From contig VFZG01000001.1 of NCBI GenBank assembly GCA_016871275.1, forward strand, positions 167,812 to 231,811: a stretch of DNA of 64,000 bases, in the 5' to 3' direction. The stretch's first letter is position 1; the number at the start of each line of letters is the position of its first letter. This document shows positions 1-13,031 of the stretch, piece by piece. The stretch comes from Acidimicrobiia bacterium. GTDB lineage: Bacteria > Acidobacteriota > Vicinamibacteria > Vicinamibacterales > UBA2999. The notes under the pieces were generated by a model. That model made no database searches and was not told the DNA's origin. It saw only the letters and a list, made by a program, of their open reading frames with translations. Made by a program: the position numbers and the translations under genes.

Positions 1-1
1 C

Positions 2-1078
2 GGCCCGGGTAACGCGCCGTGCTACATCGAGTCCAGCGCCGACGTCCGCAAGGCCGCAAACGACATCCTGATCGGCAAGTCCTTCGATAACGGCGTGCTG
101 TGTTCGGCGCCGAACTCGGTCGTCGTCGACCAGGCCATCGATGCCGACGCCCGCCGGCAGTTCATCGATCAGGGCGGCTACTTCCTCTCTGCCACCGAGG
201 CGGACACGCTGGCGAAGCACCTGGTGACGCCGCAACGGCTGCCGAACCCGGCCCTGGTCGGCAAATCGGCTGCCTACATCGCCACGCAGATCGGCATGAC
301 CGTTCCACCGGGCACGCGTGCGCTGATCGCCGAGCTGAACGGCGTGGGACGCGACTTTCCGCTGTCGATCGAAAAGCTCTGCCCGGTGCTCTCGTATTAC
401 GTCGTCAAGGACTGGCGCGAAGGCTGCGAGCGCTGCAAGCAGATTCTCCGCTACGGGGGCATGGGCCACACCATGTCGATTCACTCGCAGAACGACGCGG
501 TGATCCTGGAGTTCGGCCTCCACAAGCCGGCGTACCGCATTTGCGTCAACACGCCGAGCACACTCGGCGCCATCGGATTCACGACCGGACTGGAGCCGGC
601 CATGACCCTGGGATGCGGCGGCTTTGGCGGCAACATCACGTCCGACAACATCTCGCCAAAGCACTTGCTCAACATCAAGCGGGTGGCCTACGAGATACGG
701 CCGGTTCCACGGGTCCCGGAGCGTCCCAACGTTCCAAAGGCATCGTTTGAACTGGCAGACCCAACGCTTCCGGTGGCTGTGGCGCTGCCAAAGGCTCCGG
801 TGAAACCCCAGCCGGATGGCATCACGGCGGATAGCCTTACGCACCGAATCGACCAGTTCTTGTCGACCCGCGGACTGGCGCCGGCGTCTCCGGCCCGACC
901 AGCCGCACCAGCCGAATCCGCCCAGCCAGAGAAATTCGTCTGTGAAGAAGACGTGCGCCTGGCCGTGAAAGACGGCCGAAAACTGCTCATCGGCGAGAAA
1001 ACGATCGTGACCCCGGCCGCGCGAGACGCCGGAGACGCAGCAAAGGTCTTCGAATACGCGGGCTGGCTGCAGCCGTAA
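2..1078 (+). CDS. CoA-acylating aldehyde dehydrogenase, 3' part only
   Basis: The frame is open from base 2, so the start lies left of the window. The visible part resembles EutE/PduP-type aldehyde dehydrogenases, which convert an aldehyde, CoA and NAD+ to acyl-CoA. The likely catalytic cysteine is residue 34 of the visible part, in FDNGVLCSAPNS. The dehydrogenase fold ends near AYEIRP. After it come a proline/alanine-rich linker and a separate last segment containing EEDVRLAVKDGR and KTIVTPAARDAG. I remember similar ITP(S/A)ARD segments from microcompartment-associated enzymes, so the gene may be the end of a BMC locus to the left; that is inference. The ordinary GTG at 95 is inside the catalytic region and is not a credible start. 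Confidence 0.85.
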   Translation, partial: GPGNAPCYIESSADVRKAANDILIGKSFDNGVLCSAPNSVVVDQAIDADARRQFIDQGGYFLSATEADTLAKHLVTPQRLPNPALVGKSAAYIATQIGMTVPPGTRALIAELNGVGRDFPLSIEKLCPVLSYYVVKDWREGCERCKQILRYGGMGHTMSIHSQNDAVILEFGLHKPAYRICVNTPSTLGAIGFTTGLEPAMTLGCGGFGGNITSDNISPKHLLNIKRVAYEIRPVPRVPERPNVPKASFELADPTLPVAVALPKAPVKPQPDGITADSLTHRIDQFLSTRGLAPASPARPAAPAESAQPEKFVCEEDVRLAVKDGRKLLIGEKTIVTPAARDAGDAAKVFEYAGWLQP

Positions 1079-1097
1079 ACACCTGAGCCATAACAGG

Positions 1098-1127
1098 TTG
1101 ACCACGAAAACGACGGCGTGCTACCCT
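1098..1127 (+). promoter_or_regulatory. Sigma-70-like promoter for the lytic transglycosylase gene
   Basis: TTGACC at 1098-1103 and an extended -10 TGCTACCCT (hexamer 1122-1127) are separated by 18 bases. The site lies about 50 bases before the start at 1178. Confidence 0.45.
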
Positions 1128-1177
1128 GCCTGCGGTTTCTTGGCCGGCGCAAAGACAACCTGGACCCATAGGTATAA

Positions 1178-2899
1178 ATGCCCAGCAAGATCTACCTCCA
1201 CCTTCTGCCGGCGATTACCGCCGTCGCGATTGCGGGATGCGTGTCGCGTCCGGCGACCCAAGCGGTCACGATCGTCCCGCAGACACCCGCACCAGTTGCA
1301 GCACCTGCACCAGTTCCTGAACCTGCTCCCGACCCCGTTGCCATCCTGATTGCCACGTCGGACCGCCACTTCGAGGCGGGTCAGCATGAATTGGCGCTCG
1401 GCCATCTCGAGCGCGCAAAGACCGAGTTCGATCGATCGCTCGATACGCTGCTCAAATCGACAGACGGCGCGCGGGGGAACGCTCGGCTGCGCGAGCACTT
1501 CGAGCGGCTGGTCGATCGAATCAGCGTCCTCGAACAGGCGGCCCTGAGGACCGGCGACGGATTCTCGGAGACCAGGTCCGAGCCTGCGGCCATCGACGCG
1601 CTGCTGGCGATCGAGACGATTGAATCAACGACCCCCAAGCTGGCGACGGCCGAGACCGTCCAGGCCGACCTCGAAGCCACGGCGCACGACATTCCGATCC
1701 CAACCAACGATCGCGTGCTGCGATACGTGGAGCTCTTTCAGGGGCGCCTGCGTGAATTCCTGGCCGAGGGTCTGTCGCGGGGCGCGCAGTATCTGCCGAT
1801 GATTCAGGCCACCTTCCGCGCCGAAGGCCTGCCGCTGGATCTGGCCTACATCCCGCTGATCGAGAGCGCCTTCAAGCCAACCGCGCTCTCGAGGGCCAAG
1901 GCTCGCGGCGTGTGGCAGTTCATGCGCGGCACCGCGCTCGAAAACGGCTTGACGGCGGATTGGTACGTCGATGAGCGGGCCGATCCGGTGAAGGCCACGC
2001 AGGCCGCCGCGCGGTACCTGAAGACGCTGCACGGCATGTTCGAAGAGTGGCACCTCGCCATGGCGTCGTACAACGGTGGGCACGGACGCGTCAAGCGGGC
2101 TATGACGCGGAGCCGGAAGAACGATTTCTGGTCGTTGACGGCGACGACGCGGTACTTGCCTCGCGAAACCCGCGAATACGTGCCGATGATCCTGGCGGCC
2201 ATCATCATCGCGAAGAACCCGGACCAGTACGGCTTCGATATCGTGCCGATGACCGCACCGGCCACGGAGACCGTGGTCGTGCCACCGGCGCTCGACCTGC
2301 GCCGCGTCGCCGAGTGGGCCAGCGTGCCGATGGACGACATCCAGACGCTCAATCCCGAGTTCCGCCGCTGGACCACGCCGATCAAGGCCGGCGAATACAC
2401 CATCAAGGTGCCGCTCGGCACCGGCGACAAGGTCCGTGAAGGCCTGGCCGCTGCCGGCCCATCGCAGCTCAACGCCATGCAGACGCATACCGTCAAGCGC
2501 GGCGAGACCCTGACCACGATCGCGCGCAAGCTGCGGGTCAGCCGCGCCGACCTGGCCGAAGCCAACTACTTGAAGGTGACGTCACGAGTGACCGCCGGAA
2601 CCAGGTTGATCATTCCCCGCATGCCGTCCGCCGCCCTGCTGGCGCGCGCGACGGCCGGCGAGTTGGAGAACACGGCCGAGGCGATTGCCACAGACCTCTT
2701 GAAGGACACGACGGCGGTCGACCAGGCGCCGGCGGCCCGGCGCACGTATCAGGTCAGGCGTGGCGACACGCTCTCGGCGATTGCGCGGAAGACCGGCACG
2801 ACCATCGCGCAGTTGACCGACTGGAACAAGCTGACGACGACCACCCTGAAGATCGGGACGCGGCTGCTGATCCAGTCGCCGCGCTCCGCCAATCAGTAG
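1178..2899 (+). CDS. mltD: MltD-like membrane-bound lytic transglycosylase with LysM domains
   Basis: Cleaves peptidoglycan glycan strands. The product (573 aa) starts with a lipoprotein signal ending in IAGC, lipid-modified Cys21, so it should sit in the envelope as a lipoprotein. A helical N-terminal region is followed by an SLT domain at about 200-315, with the catalytic glutamate E229 in PLIESAF and the usual GVWQFM and MASYNGG motifs. A degenerate repeat at about 370-410 and two clear LysM domains at about 437-480 (HTVKRGETL) and 523-568 (YQVRRGDTL) bind the wall. It is longer than E. coli MltD but has the same domain order. A hairpin with a T run follows the stop. Confidence 0.92.
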   Translation: MPSKIYLHLLPAITAVAIAGCVSRPATQAVTIVPQTPAPVAAPAPVPEPAPDPVAILIATSDRHFEAGQHELALGHLERAKTEFDRSLDTLLKSTDGARGNARLREHFERLVDRISVLEQAALRTGDGFSETRSEPAAIDALLAIETIESTTPKLATAETVQADLEATAHDIPIPTNDRVLRYVELFQGRLREFLAEGLSRGAQYLPMIQATFRAEGLPLDLAYIPLIESAFKPTALSRAKARGVWQFMRGTALENGLTADWYVDERADPVKATQAAARYLKTLHGMFEEWHLAMASYNGGHGRVKRAMTRSRKNDFWSLTATTRYLPRETREYVPMILAAIIIAKNPDQYGFDIVPMTAPATETVVVPPALDLRRVAEWASVPMDDIQTLNPEFRRWTTPIKAGEYTIKVPLGTGDKVREGLAAAGPSQLNAMQTHTVKRGETLTTIARKLRVSRADLAEANYLKVTSRVTAGTRLIIPRMPSAALLARATAGELENTAEAIATDLLKDTTAVDQAPAARRTYQVRRGDTLSAIARKTGTTIAQLTDWNKLTTTTLKIGTRLLIQSPRSANQ

Positions 2900-2948
2900 C
2901 CGGCAGCCGGTAGCCACTGGCGACTGCTTTCTGGCTGCTGGCTACTTT
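2895..2948 (+). terminator. Hairpin between convergent genes, terminator-like
   Basis: AGTAGCCGGCAGCC (2895-2908) pairs with GGCTGCTGGCTACT (2933-2946) with one G-T mismatch, followed by TTTT. It overlaps the stop of the transglycosylase gene and sits between it and the minus-strand pseudogene. Confidence 0.6.
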
Positions 2949-3700
2949 TCACGCACTGGCGATCTTGCCGCCGCCGCTGCTGGCGCGCAGCGACTTGATG
3001 CCCTGTTCGATGCGCTCGGCCACTTCCCGCTCCCGCTGCAGCGCGCGCAACGTGTTCTGCGCCTCCTGCACCATGAAGTCGAGCCGGGCGATCTTCTCGC
3101 CCACGTGATCGACCACCGCCCGCCGCTCGCCCACCATCTCGAGGTTGATGTTGATGTCGTCGAGCAGCTTGGCAATGGCGTTGGCGTGCGTCGATGGCCG
3201 CAATCTTGACGTCGGTGTCATTGACGCGGCCGAGCAGGTCTTCCATCTTGGCCCGCAGATCGGCGACCTCGGAAGGGTGATTGGTCACGAACTGCAGGTC
3301 GGCCTTGCTGCGGCTGCTGTCTTGTAAATGCTCTCGACTTCGGCCGCCAGCTCGCCCGGGCGGGTCGCCGCCCTGGTGCCGTCGTCGACAGCGGCCATCT
3401 TGCTGAGCACCGCCTCCATCTTGGATTCGAGCTCCAGGGTGCGGCTGAGCAGCGCTGTGGCGCGTTTGCCGAGCGACGTGCGATCGGCCGAGAGCTTGTC
3501 GCGCAGCTGCGCCGCCTCGGCGTGCGATGTGTGCAACTCGGCGATCTCCGAACGGAGCCGCTTCGAGATCCTGCCGCCGCTGCTTCATGAAGTCGTGCGG
3601 CGCCTGCGTTTGCCGGCCGAGCTCATCGACCTGCGGCAGTCGCAGAAACTGCGCGTCCAATCGCATCGGCGGCGCGCAGAATCTGCGAGGCGCGCCAACC
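2949..3700 (-). pseudogene. Frameshifted coiled-coil protein gene
   Basis: The minus strand carries a heptad-like, charged coiled-coil protein cut into pieces in different frames. Reading 5' to 3': ILRAADAIGRAVS near 3660-3625, then PQVDELGRQTQAPHDFMKQ, then a stretch at about 3536-3310 (RDKLSADRTSLGKRAT, LELESKMEAVLSKMAA), then NHPSEVADLRAKMEDLLGRV at about 3310-3200, then AIAKLLDDININLEMVGERR to the TGA at 2949. The frame changes at least three times. Such dense changes look like true decay, but indel errors in the assembly could produce the same picture. Function unknown. The 5' boundary is approximate. Confidence 0.55.
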
Positions 3701-3766
3701 CCTTTGTATCGAACCGGCCAGAATCTGCCTGAAGCCTCCGGGCAGCCCGATTGCACCGGCCTGCTC

Positions 3767-5299
3767 ATGCTGGCAACGATTGAAAGCGCGACCGTCATTG
3801 GCGTGGAGGCCTACCGGGTGCACGTCGAGATCGACGTGAGCCGCGGCTTCCCGCACTTTCAGCTGGTGGGCCTCCCCGACGTGAGCATCAAGGAGAGCCG
3901 CGACCGCGTGCGGGCGGCCGTGCTGAACTCCGGGTTCGAGTTCCCGGTGGCGCGGATCACCATCAACCTGGCGCCCGGCGACGTGCGCAAGGCCGGCCCC
4001 GCCTTCGATCTGCCGATCGCCATCGGCCTGCTCCGTGCCTGGGGCATCGTCACGCGCGCGGACTTCACGGGCATCGTGCATGTCGGCGAACTGTCGCTCG
4101 ACGGATCGATTCAACCCGCGCGCGGCGTGCTGCCGATTGCCGCCGAGGCCCGACGCAACGGCGCCCGGGCGCTGCTGCTGCCCCACGACAACCTCGCCGA
4201 AGCCGCCGTTGTCACGGGCTTACGGCTGCTGCCGGTCAAGACCCTCACAGAAGCGATCGAGCGGCTGAATCAGCGTGACGACGAGTGGCCCTGCATCGCT
4301 TCGCCTGATCATCGTGCACTCTTGCGGCCCGACGCCCCGGCATCCTCGCACGTCGACCTGGCGGACCTGCACGGCCAGGCCTTCGCGCGCCGGGCGCTGG
4401 AAGTGGCCGCCGCGGGCGGGCATAACCTGCTGATGATTGGACCGCCTGGCGCCGGCAAGACCATGCTGGCGCGGCGCCTCGCAGGCATTCTGCCGCCGTT
4501 GTCGTTCGAAGAATCGATCGAGGCCACGACGATTCATTCGGTGGCCGGCCAGCTCAGGCCGGGTGTCGGCCTGCTCACCGAGCGACCGTTCCGCGCGCCG
4601 CACCACACCATCTCGGATGTCGCCCTCGTCGGAGGCGGCAGCACGCCGCGGCCGGGTGAAGTGAGCCTGGCGCATCACGGGGTGCTCTTCCTCGATGAGA
4701 TGCCGGAATTCGACCGGCGCGTGCTCGAAGCGCTGCGGCAGCCGATCGAAGAAGGCCGGATCACCGTGTCTCGTGCGTTACGCTCGGTGGCCTTCCCGGC
4801 CCGCTTCGTGCTCGTCGCGGCGATGAACCCCTGCAAGTGTGGATTCTTTGGGGACAAGCGGCGCGCCTGTCGATGTACGCCTCAAGAGGTCGCGCGCTAT
4901 CACAATCGCTTGTCGGGGCCGCTCCGCGATCGACTGGATCTCGTCGTCGAAGTGGAAGCGGTCCCGATCACCGAGATGACGGAAGGCACGGCTGGCGAGC
5001 CGTCGGCAGCGGTGCGGGCTCGGGTCCTCGCGGCACGCGAGCGCCAATCCGCGCGCTCGATCTGCGCCCGCGTCAACGCGACGCTCACCGGTCCGGAACT
5101 GAAGAAGGTGGCGCCACTGGATCAGGCGGGCCGCCGGCTACTCGAACGCTCAGCCGATCGCCTGCATCTCTCCGCGCGCGCATTTCACCGCGTCATCCGC
5201 GTCGCGCGCACGATTGCCGACCTGGCCCACGCCGACGCGGTGACCACCGAACATCTGGGAGAAGCCCTGCAGTATCGATTCGTGGAGACCGCATCATGA
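3767..5299 (+). CDS. comM: ComM-like Mg-chelatase-family AAA+ ATPase
   Basis: Homologue of ComM, the hexameric helicase that aids branch migration during natural transformation and recombination. The start at 3767 (MLATIESATVIGVEAY) gives 510 aa, the family's usual length. An open frame reaches further upstream, but it overlaps the decayed gene and does not look like ComM. Domains: N-terminal Lon-like ChlI region (about 20-145), AAA+ domain with Walker A GPPGAGKT at 225-232 and Walker B LFLDEMPEF near 300, and a C-terminal Mg_chelatase domain with the CxCGFFGD type zinc-like cluster (NPCKCGFFGD). It fits with the ComEA-like gene near 25 kb as part of DNA uptake and processing. Confidence 0.93.
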   Translation: MLATIESATVIGVEAYRVHVEIDVSRGFPHFQLVGLPDVSIKESRDRVRAAVLNSGFEFPVARITINLAPGDVRKAGPAFDLPIAIGLLRAWGIVTRADFTGIVHVGELSLDGSIQPARGVLPIAAEARRNGARALLLPHDNLAEAAVVTGLRLLPVKTLTEAIERLNQRDDEWPCIASPDHRALLRPDAPASSHVDLADLHGQAFARRALEVAAAGGHNLLMIGPPGAGKTMLARRLAGILPPLSFEESIEATTIHSVAGQLRPGVGLLTERPFRAPHHTISDVALVGGGSTPRPGEVSLAHHGVLFLDEMPEFDRRVLEALRQPIEEGRITVSRALRSVAFPARFVLVAAMNPCKCGFFGDKRRACRCTPQEVARYHNRLSGPLRDRLDLVVEVEAVPITEMTEGTAGEPSAAVRARVLAARERQSARSICARVNATLTGPELKKVAPLDQAGRRLLERSADRLHLSARAFHRVIRVARTIADLAHADAVTTEHLGEALQYRFVETAS

Positions 5300-5449
5300 T
5301 CAGCGACATCCCAGCCGCGCCGGATTTCGGTGCAACGAATCAATATGGCCAGCTGGGGCCGCGATTCGTAATTCTTCTGTAATACCGGCGATCATAAGGC
5401 GAACATCTGCACACCTCGACACTTTTGGGTTTGGCGAGATCCCGGCCGC

Positions 5450-6394
5450 GTGCTAGCCTTTAGAGCTTCCTTGAAGGCATCCAAGCGCTACACCGTCGTG
5501 CTGGCCGACCGAACCACTGGTGTGGTCCGCCGCTTCACCATCAGCGTGAAGCCGGTGGTCGCCGTGGCGGCCACCGTCATAGCGCTCCCGATCCTCATCG
5601 GTACGGGCGCTGCCCTCAAAGCGCGGTTCGACGTAAGAACGTTGTACAGTTCACACGCCACGCTGGAACTTGAGAACGCCAACTATCGCGCGGCAACCGA
5701 GCAGCTGGCCGGCCAGATCATGGCGCTGCAAGCCGCCATGTCGGAGCTTGATGCCAAGGCCGCACTCGATCCGTCGCTGCAGAATTCCATGGACAGGCTC
5801 CCGGCCGTCGTGAAGGGCCGGGCGATGGGCGGCCCGACGGCCAACACCGCGCTGTCGCTGATCACACCCGGGCTGAGTTCTCCGGAAGGCACTTTTGGTC
5901 TGCTGAAGGATTTGCTGGCCGGCCTCGAGGATCGCCTGCAGTCGGTTCGGAGCGACGTCGACAAGCGCAACCAGCTCGCGGCAGCCACGCCCTCGATTTG
6001 GCCAACGCACGGATGGTTGTCGTCGAGCATCGGCAACCGCCCCGACCCGCTCACCGGCGAACGCGACTTTCATCCCGGCCTCGACATTTCCGCCGACCGC
6101 GGCGCTCCGGTCTACGCGACGGCCGACGGCACGGTCACCGGCGCGGCGGCGGCCGGCAACTACGGCAATCTCGTCATCGTCGATCACGGCTTCGGACTCG
6201 AAACCCGCTACGGCCATCTGTCGGCGTTCAAGGTCAAACAGGGACAGACCGTCAAGCGCGGCGACTTGATCGGCCTCGTCGGCTCCACCGGCCGTACCAC
6301 CGGTGCGCACCTGCACTACGAAGTCCGCGCCAACGGCCGGATTCTGAATCCGCTGCAGTTGCTGCTCAGCCCGCGCCGCGCCCGCGGCGACTAA
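5450..6394 (+). CDS. Membrane-anchored M23 family peptidase
   Basis: Predicted cell-wall endopeptidase or division-type regulator of the M23 (LytM) group. The product (314 aa from the GTG at 5450) has one transmembrane helix near residues 35-54, a periplasmic coiled-coil stretch (about 70-110) and a C-terminal M23 domain. The zinc-binding motifs are present: HPGLD near 207-211 and HLHYE near 286-290, so it is probably an active enzyme rather than an EnvC-type activator. A TTG at 5471 is an alternative start; TGCTAGCCT over the GTG could be a -10 box, which would favour the later start. The gene precedes secA by about 100 bases. Confidence 0.85.
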   Translation: MLAFRASLKASKRYTVVLADRTTGVVRRFTISVKPVVAVAATVIALPILIGTGAALKARFDVRTLYSSHATLELENANYRAATEQLAGQIMALQAAMSELDAKAALDPSLQNSMDRLPAVVKGRAMGGPTANTALSLITPGLSSPEGTFGLLKDLLAGLEDRLQSVRSDVDKRNQLAAATPSIWPTHGWLSSSIGNRPDPLTGERDFHPGLDISADRGAPVYATADGTVTGAAAAGNYGNLVIVDHGFGLETRYGHLSAFKVKQGQTVKRGDLIGLVGSTGRTTGAHLHYEVRANGRILNPLQLLLSPRRARGD

Positions 6395-6431
6395 TCCTCC
6401 CGTTCCCCCTCCGGTCGCGCGGACGCACACG

Positions 6432-6458
6432 GTCGACGTGGCGCCCGCAAGGTATACT
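6432..6458 (+). promoter_or_regulatory. Possible promoter for secA
   Basis: TATACT at 6453-6458 is a good -10 box. The -35 is weak (GTCGAC at 6432-6437, spacing 15). The site is 39 bases before the chosen start. Confidence 0.4.
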
Positions 6459-6496
6459 TATGTGATTGTCAGCCTCGGCTGACGGTGTCCTGCTCA

Positions 6497-10999
<4,503 letters not shown>

Positions 11000-11016
11000 G
11001 GCGTCCTATCGACGCC
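11000..11016. terminator. Short hairpin between convergent genes
   Basis: GGCGTC and GACGCC around CTATC form a six-pair stem directly after the guaB stop and across the stop of the minus-strand gene. There is no T run, so termination is only a suggestion. Confidence 0.3.
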
Positions 11017-11323
11017 GGCGTGGCTTTGGCGGGTGGGCACCACCATTCAACTGTTCCCCCGGAGTCTTGATCCGGTCGACCACCTCGTCGTGCAACACGC
11101 GCATCTGTCGGCGCGTTTCATCATTCATCTCGTGCATCTGACGACGTGTCTCGCCCTCGCTCTCTCGAGTCAGACGGCGCGTCTCCTCATCGCCTTCCCG
11201 GATTTCCTGCCGGAGTCCCTCGCGTAGCGTACGGCACTCCAGGCGCACCTCGTCCCTGAACACTTCCAGCGCTTCGACGCGTTCGGTGAGGGATCCATCC
11301 ACCATCGACGACGACGGTAGCAT
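11006..11323 (-). CDS. Small charged coiled-coil protein, function unknown
   Basis: I do not recognise a family. The 105-aa product is almost wholly alpha-helical and charged (LTERVEALEVFRDEVRLE, then short near-repeats ending in ETRRLTRE, ETRRQMHE, ETRRQMRV) and finishes with PKPRRRR. The repeated DETRRQM units point to a soluble coiled coil. ATG at 11323 was chosen because a weak GAG ribosome site lies before it; ATG at 11359 or 11305 is possible. The gene is divergent from the ModA fusion gene and convergent with guaB. Confidence 0.5.
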   Translation of the reverse strand: MLPSSSMVDGSLTERVEALEVFRDEVRLECRTLREGLRQEIREGDEETRRLTRESEGETRRQMHEMNDETRRQMRVLHDEVVDRIKTPGEQLNGGAHPPKPRRRR

Positions 11324-11336
11324 CGTCTCGGGTGGG

Positions 11337-11364
11337 TTGAAACAGGCAAGCACTGCCATAGAAT
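11337..11364 (+). promoter_or_regulatory. Promoter of the ModA fusion gene, leaderless type
   Basis: TTGAAA (11337-11342) and TAGAAT (11359-11364) are 16 bases apart. The expected transcription start near 11371 is only about three bases before the ATG at 11374. Confidence 0.5.
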
Positions 11365-11373
11365 GACCGGGCC

Positions 11374-12675
11374 ATGCGCGCATTTCTTGCACTGTTGTCC
11401 CTCGCGACCGCAACCAACGCGGCCGCGCAGCCACTCACCATCTTCAGCTCCAACGCCACCACGGCGTTGATTGAGGAGCTGGCGCCTCAATACGAGAAGA
11501 CTACCGGACAACAGCTCACGCTGGTGTTCGACAGCTCGGCGTCGCTGAGGACGCGCATCGAGAAGGGCGAGGCGTTCGATGTCCTGGCAGCCACCGCCCC
11601 CACTGTCGCCGCGCTGGCGAAGTCCGGGCGAATCGATCAGGCGTCAAGGACCGACATGGCCCGTGCCGGCGTCGGCATGGCGATTCACCGGCAGGGCACA
11701 AGGCCCTACGTGGACTCGATCGATACGCTCAGAGGCGCGCTGGTGACCGCAGAATCCATTACCTATGTTGAACAGGGTGCGACGGCGTCGGTGCTGCGCG
11801 GCCTCTTCGCCAAGCTCGGCCTGACCGAGGCCATGGATTCGAAAACGGTGTATTCCGACAGCGCGGCCCATGCCGTGGCCGAAGGCAAGGCGCAGATTGG
11901 ATTCACGCAGATCAGCGAGATCCTCAATGTGGCCGGGGCGCTGTACGCCGGCCCGCTGCCGCCGGACGTGCAGGTCTACACCACGTTCACGGCCGGCGCA
12001 CATCCGAAAGCACCGGCGGCGGCGAAGCAGTTCATCGCCTTCATGACCAGCGCGCAGGCCGCGCCGGTGATTCGCAAGACCGGCATGGAGACGCTCGCCG
12101 GCGATCGACTGCCGCCGATTCCCGCGGCGCAGTTGACGCCAGCCCAGCGCGAAGCGGTGGATGCGTTCAAGACCGCGCGGGGTGGAGACATCACCGGCCC
12201 GTTCCACCCGTTACTTCGCAGTCCGGAGCTGATGATGCGGACACGGGCGATGGGCGACTACCTTCGTTTCAGGAGCGCGTTGCCGCCCCGGCTTAGTGAA
12301 TTCGTGATCCTGATGACCGCGCGCGAATGGATGCAGCAATACGAATGGAACGCGCACTATCCCATTGCCCTGAAGGCCGGGCTGCGCAAGGACATCGCGG
12401 ATGCGGTCGGCGAAGGCCGGCGGCCCTCCCAGATGGCGGCCGATGAAGCTGCGCTCTACGAGTTCTGCCAGGAGTTGCACCGCAACAAAACGGTCAGCGA
12501 CGCGACCTATGCGCAGGCGGTGGCCGCATTCGGTGAGCACGGTATCGTCGACGCCATCGGCATCTCCGGCTACTACTCCATGCTGGCGATGGTGCTGAAC
12601 ACGGCGCGCACTCCGACCACCGATAACGGCAGCCCGATGCTCCGGCCGGTCTCTGGATCGCCGTCGCCAAAATGA
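11374..12675 (+). CDS. Fusion of a ModA-like binding protein and a carboxymuconolactone decarboxylase-like domain
   Basis: The 433-aa product begins with a signal peptide (MRAFLALLSLATATNAAAQ). Residues about 20-245 are a periplasmic substrate-binding domain of the ModA (molybdate/tungstate) group: TIFSSNATTALIEELAPQYE, FDSSASLRTRIEKGE, FDVLAATAP, and a late IGFTQISEIL segment. Residues about 270-420 form an all-helical carboxymuconolactone decarboxylase (AhpD-like) domain with FVILMTAREWMQQYEWNAH. This domain lacks the CxxC of AhpD peroxidases and resembles the decarboxylase-type members. No modB or modC permease genes are nearby, so a transport role is doubtful. A periplasmic enzyme with an attached ligand-binding domain is possible. 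The frame is intact and composition matches the neighbours. Confidence 0.8.
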   Translation: MRAFLALLSLATATNAAAQPLTIFSSNATTALIEELAPQYEKTTGQQLTLVFDSSASLRTRIEKGEAFDVLAATAPTVAALAKSGRIDQASRTDMARAGVGMAIHRQGTRPYVDSIDTLRGALVTAESITYVEQGATASVLRGLFAKLGLTEAMDSKTVYSDSAAHAVAEGKAQIGFTQISEILNVAGALYAGPLPPDVQVYTTFTAGAHPKAPAAAKQFIAFMTSAQAAPVIRKTGMETLAGDRLPPIPAAQLTPAQREAVDAFKTARGGDITGPFHPLLRSPELMMRTRAMGDYLRFRSALPPRLSEFVILMTAREWMQQYEWNAHYPIALKAGLRKDIADAVGEGRRPSQMAADEAALYEFCQELHRNKTVSDATYAQAVAAFGEHGIVDAIGISGYYSMLAMVLNTARTPTTDNGSPMLRPVSGSPSPK

Positions 12676-13031
12676 TCCCCGTTTCACTCAACCGGTATCC
12701 TCACCATCGTCGGCGCTGCTGTCCATGGCAGGCGTGGCGCTCCTCATCGTCGATCACTGGCACACAGCCCTCTACGTAAAAGAACTACACAGCCCCAATC
12801 GCAAGCTGGGCAGAACACTCCTACGCGAACTTGACATCCGCATCGGCGAGTGAACGGCCGTTCGGATCCTAGACGGTGCCTGACGCGCCACCGCGGTTCG
12901 CACCGCGGTTTCGGGGGCTGGCCCCAAACGTCGCTCCTTGCGACAGAGAGTGCCACTCTAGACCGCGCAACTGTTCCTAGGCGGTCTCCGTACGACATTT
13001 GGGGCCAGCCCCCGAGTGACAGCCGGCGTCG
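12676..13031. other. Intergenic stretch with a small open frame and two repeat copies
   Basis: No confident gene. A 42-codon frame (12725-12853) reads MAGVALLIVDHWHTALYVKE and onward to IRIGE. A hydrophobic stretch GILTIVGAAV sits just upstream in another frame, so this may be the remains of a small one-helix membrane protein. The rest holds the CACCGCGGTT direct repeat near 12890-12910 and the inverted repeat described separately. Confidence 0.4.
12913..13014. repeat. Inverted pair of the GGGGCTGGCCCC repeat
   Basis: The left arm starts GGGGGCTGGCCCCAAACGTC at 12913. The right arm at 12993-13014 is its reverse complement apart from one base. They enclose about 60 bases. A third copy follows at 13038-13060 and another pair lies at 61015-61060. 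Confidence 0.8.

Noticed and set aside
3527..3766. Upstream extension of the comM frame
   Set aside because: It overlaps the decayed minus-strand gene, and ComM similarity begins at the ATG at 3767.
5296..5382. A 28-codon open frame overlapping the comM stop
   Set aside because: Too short, no motif and no ribosome site; the overlap is probably chance.
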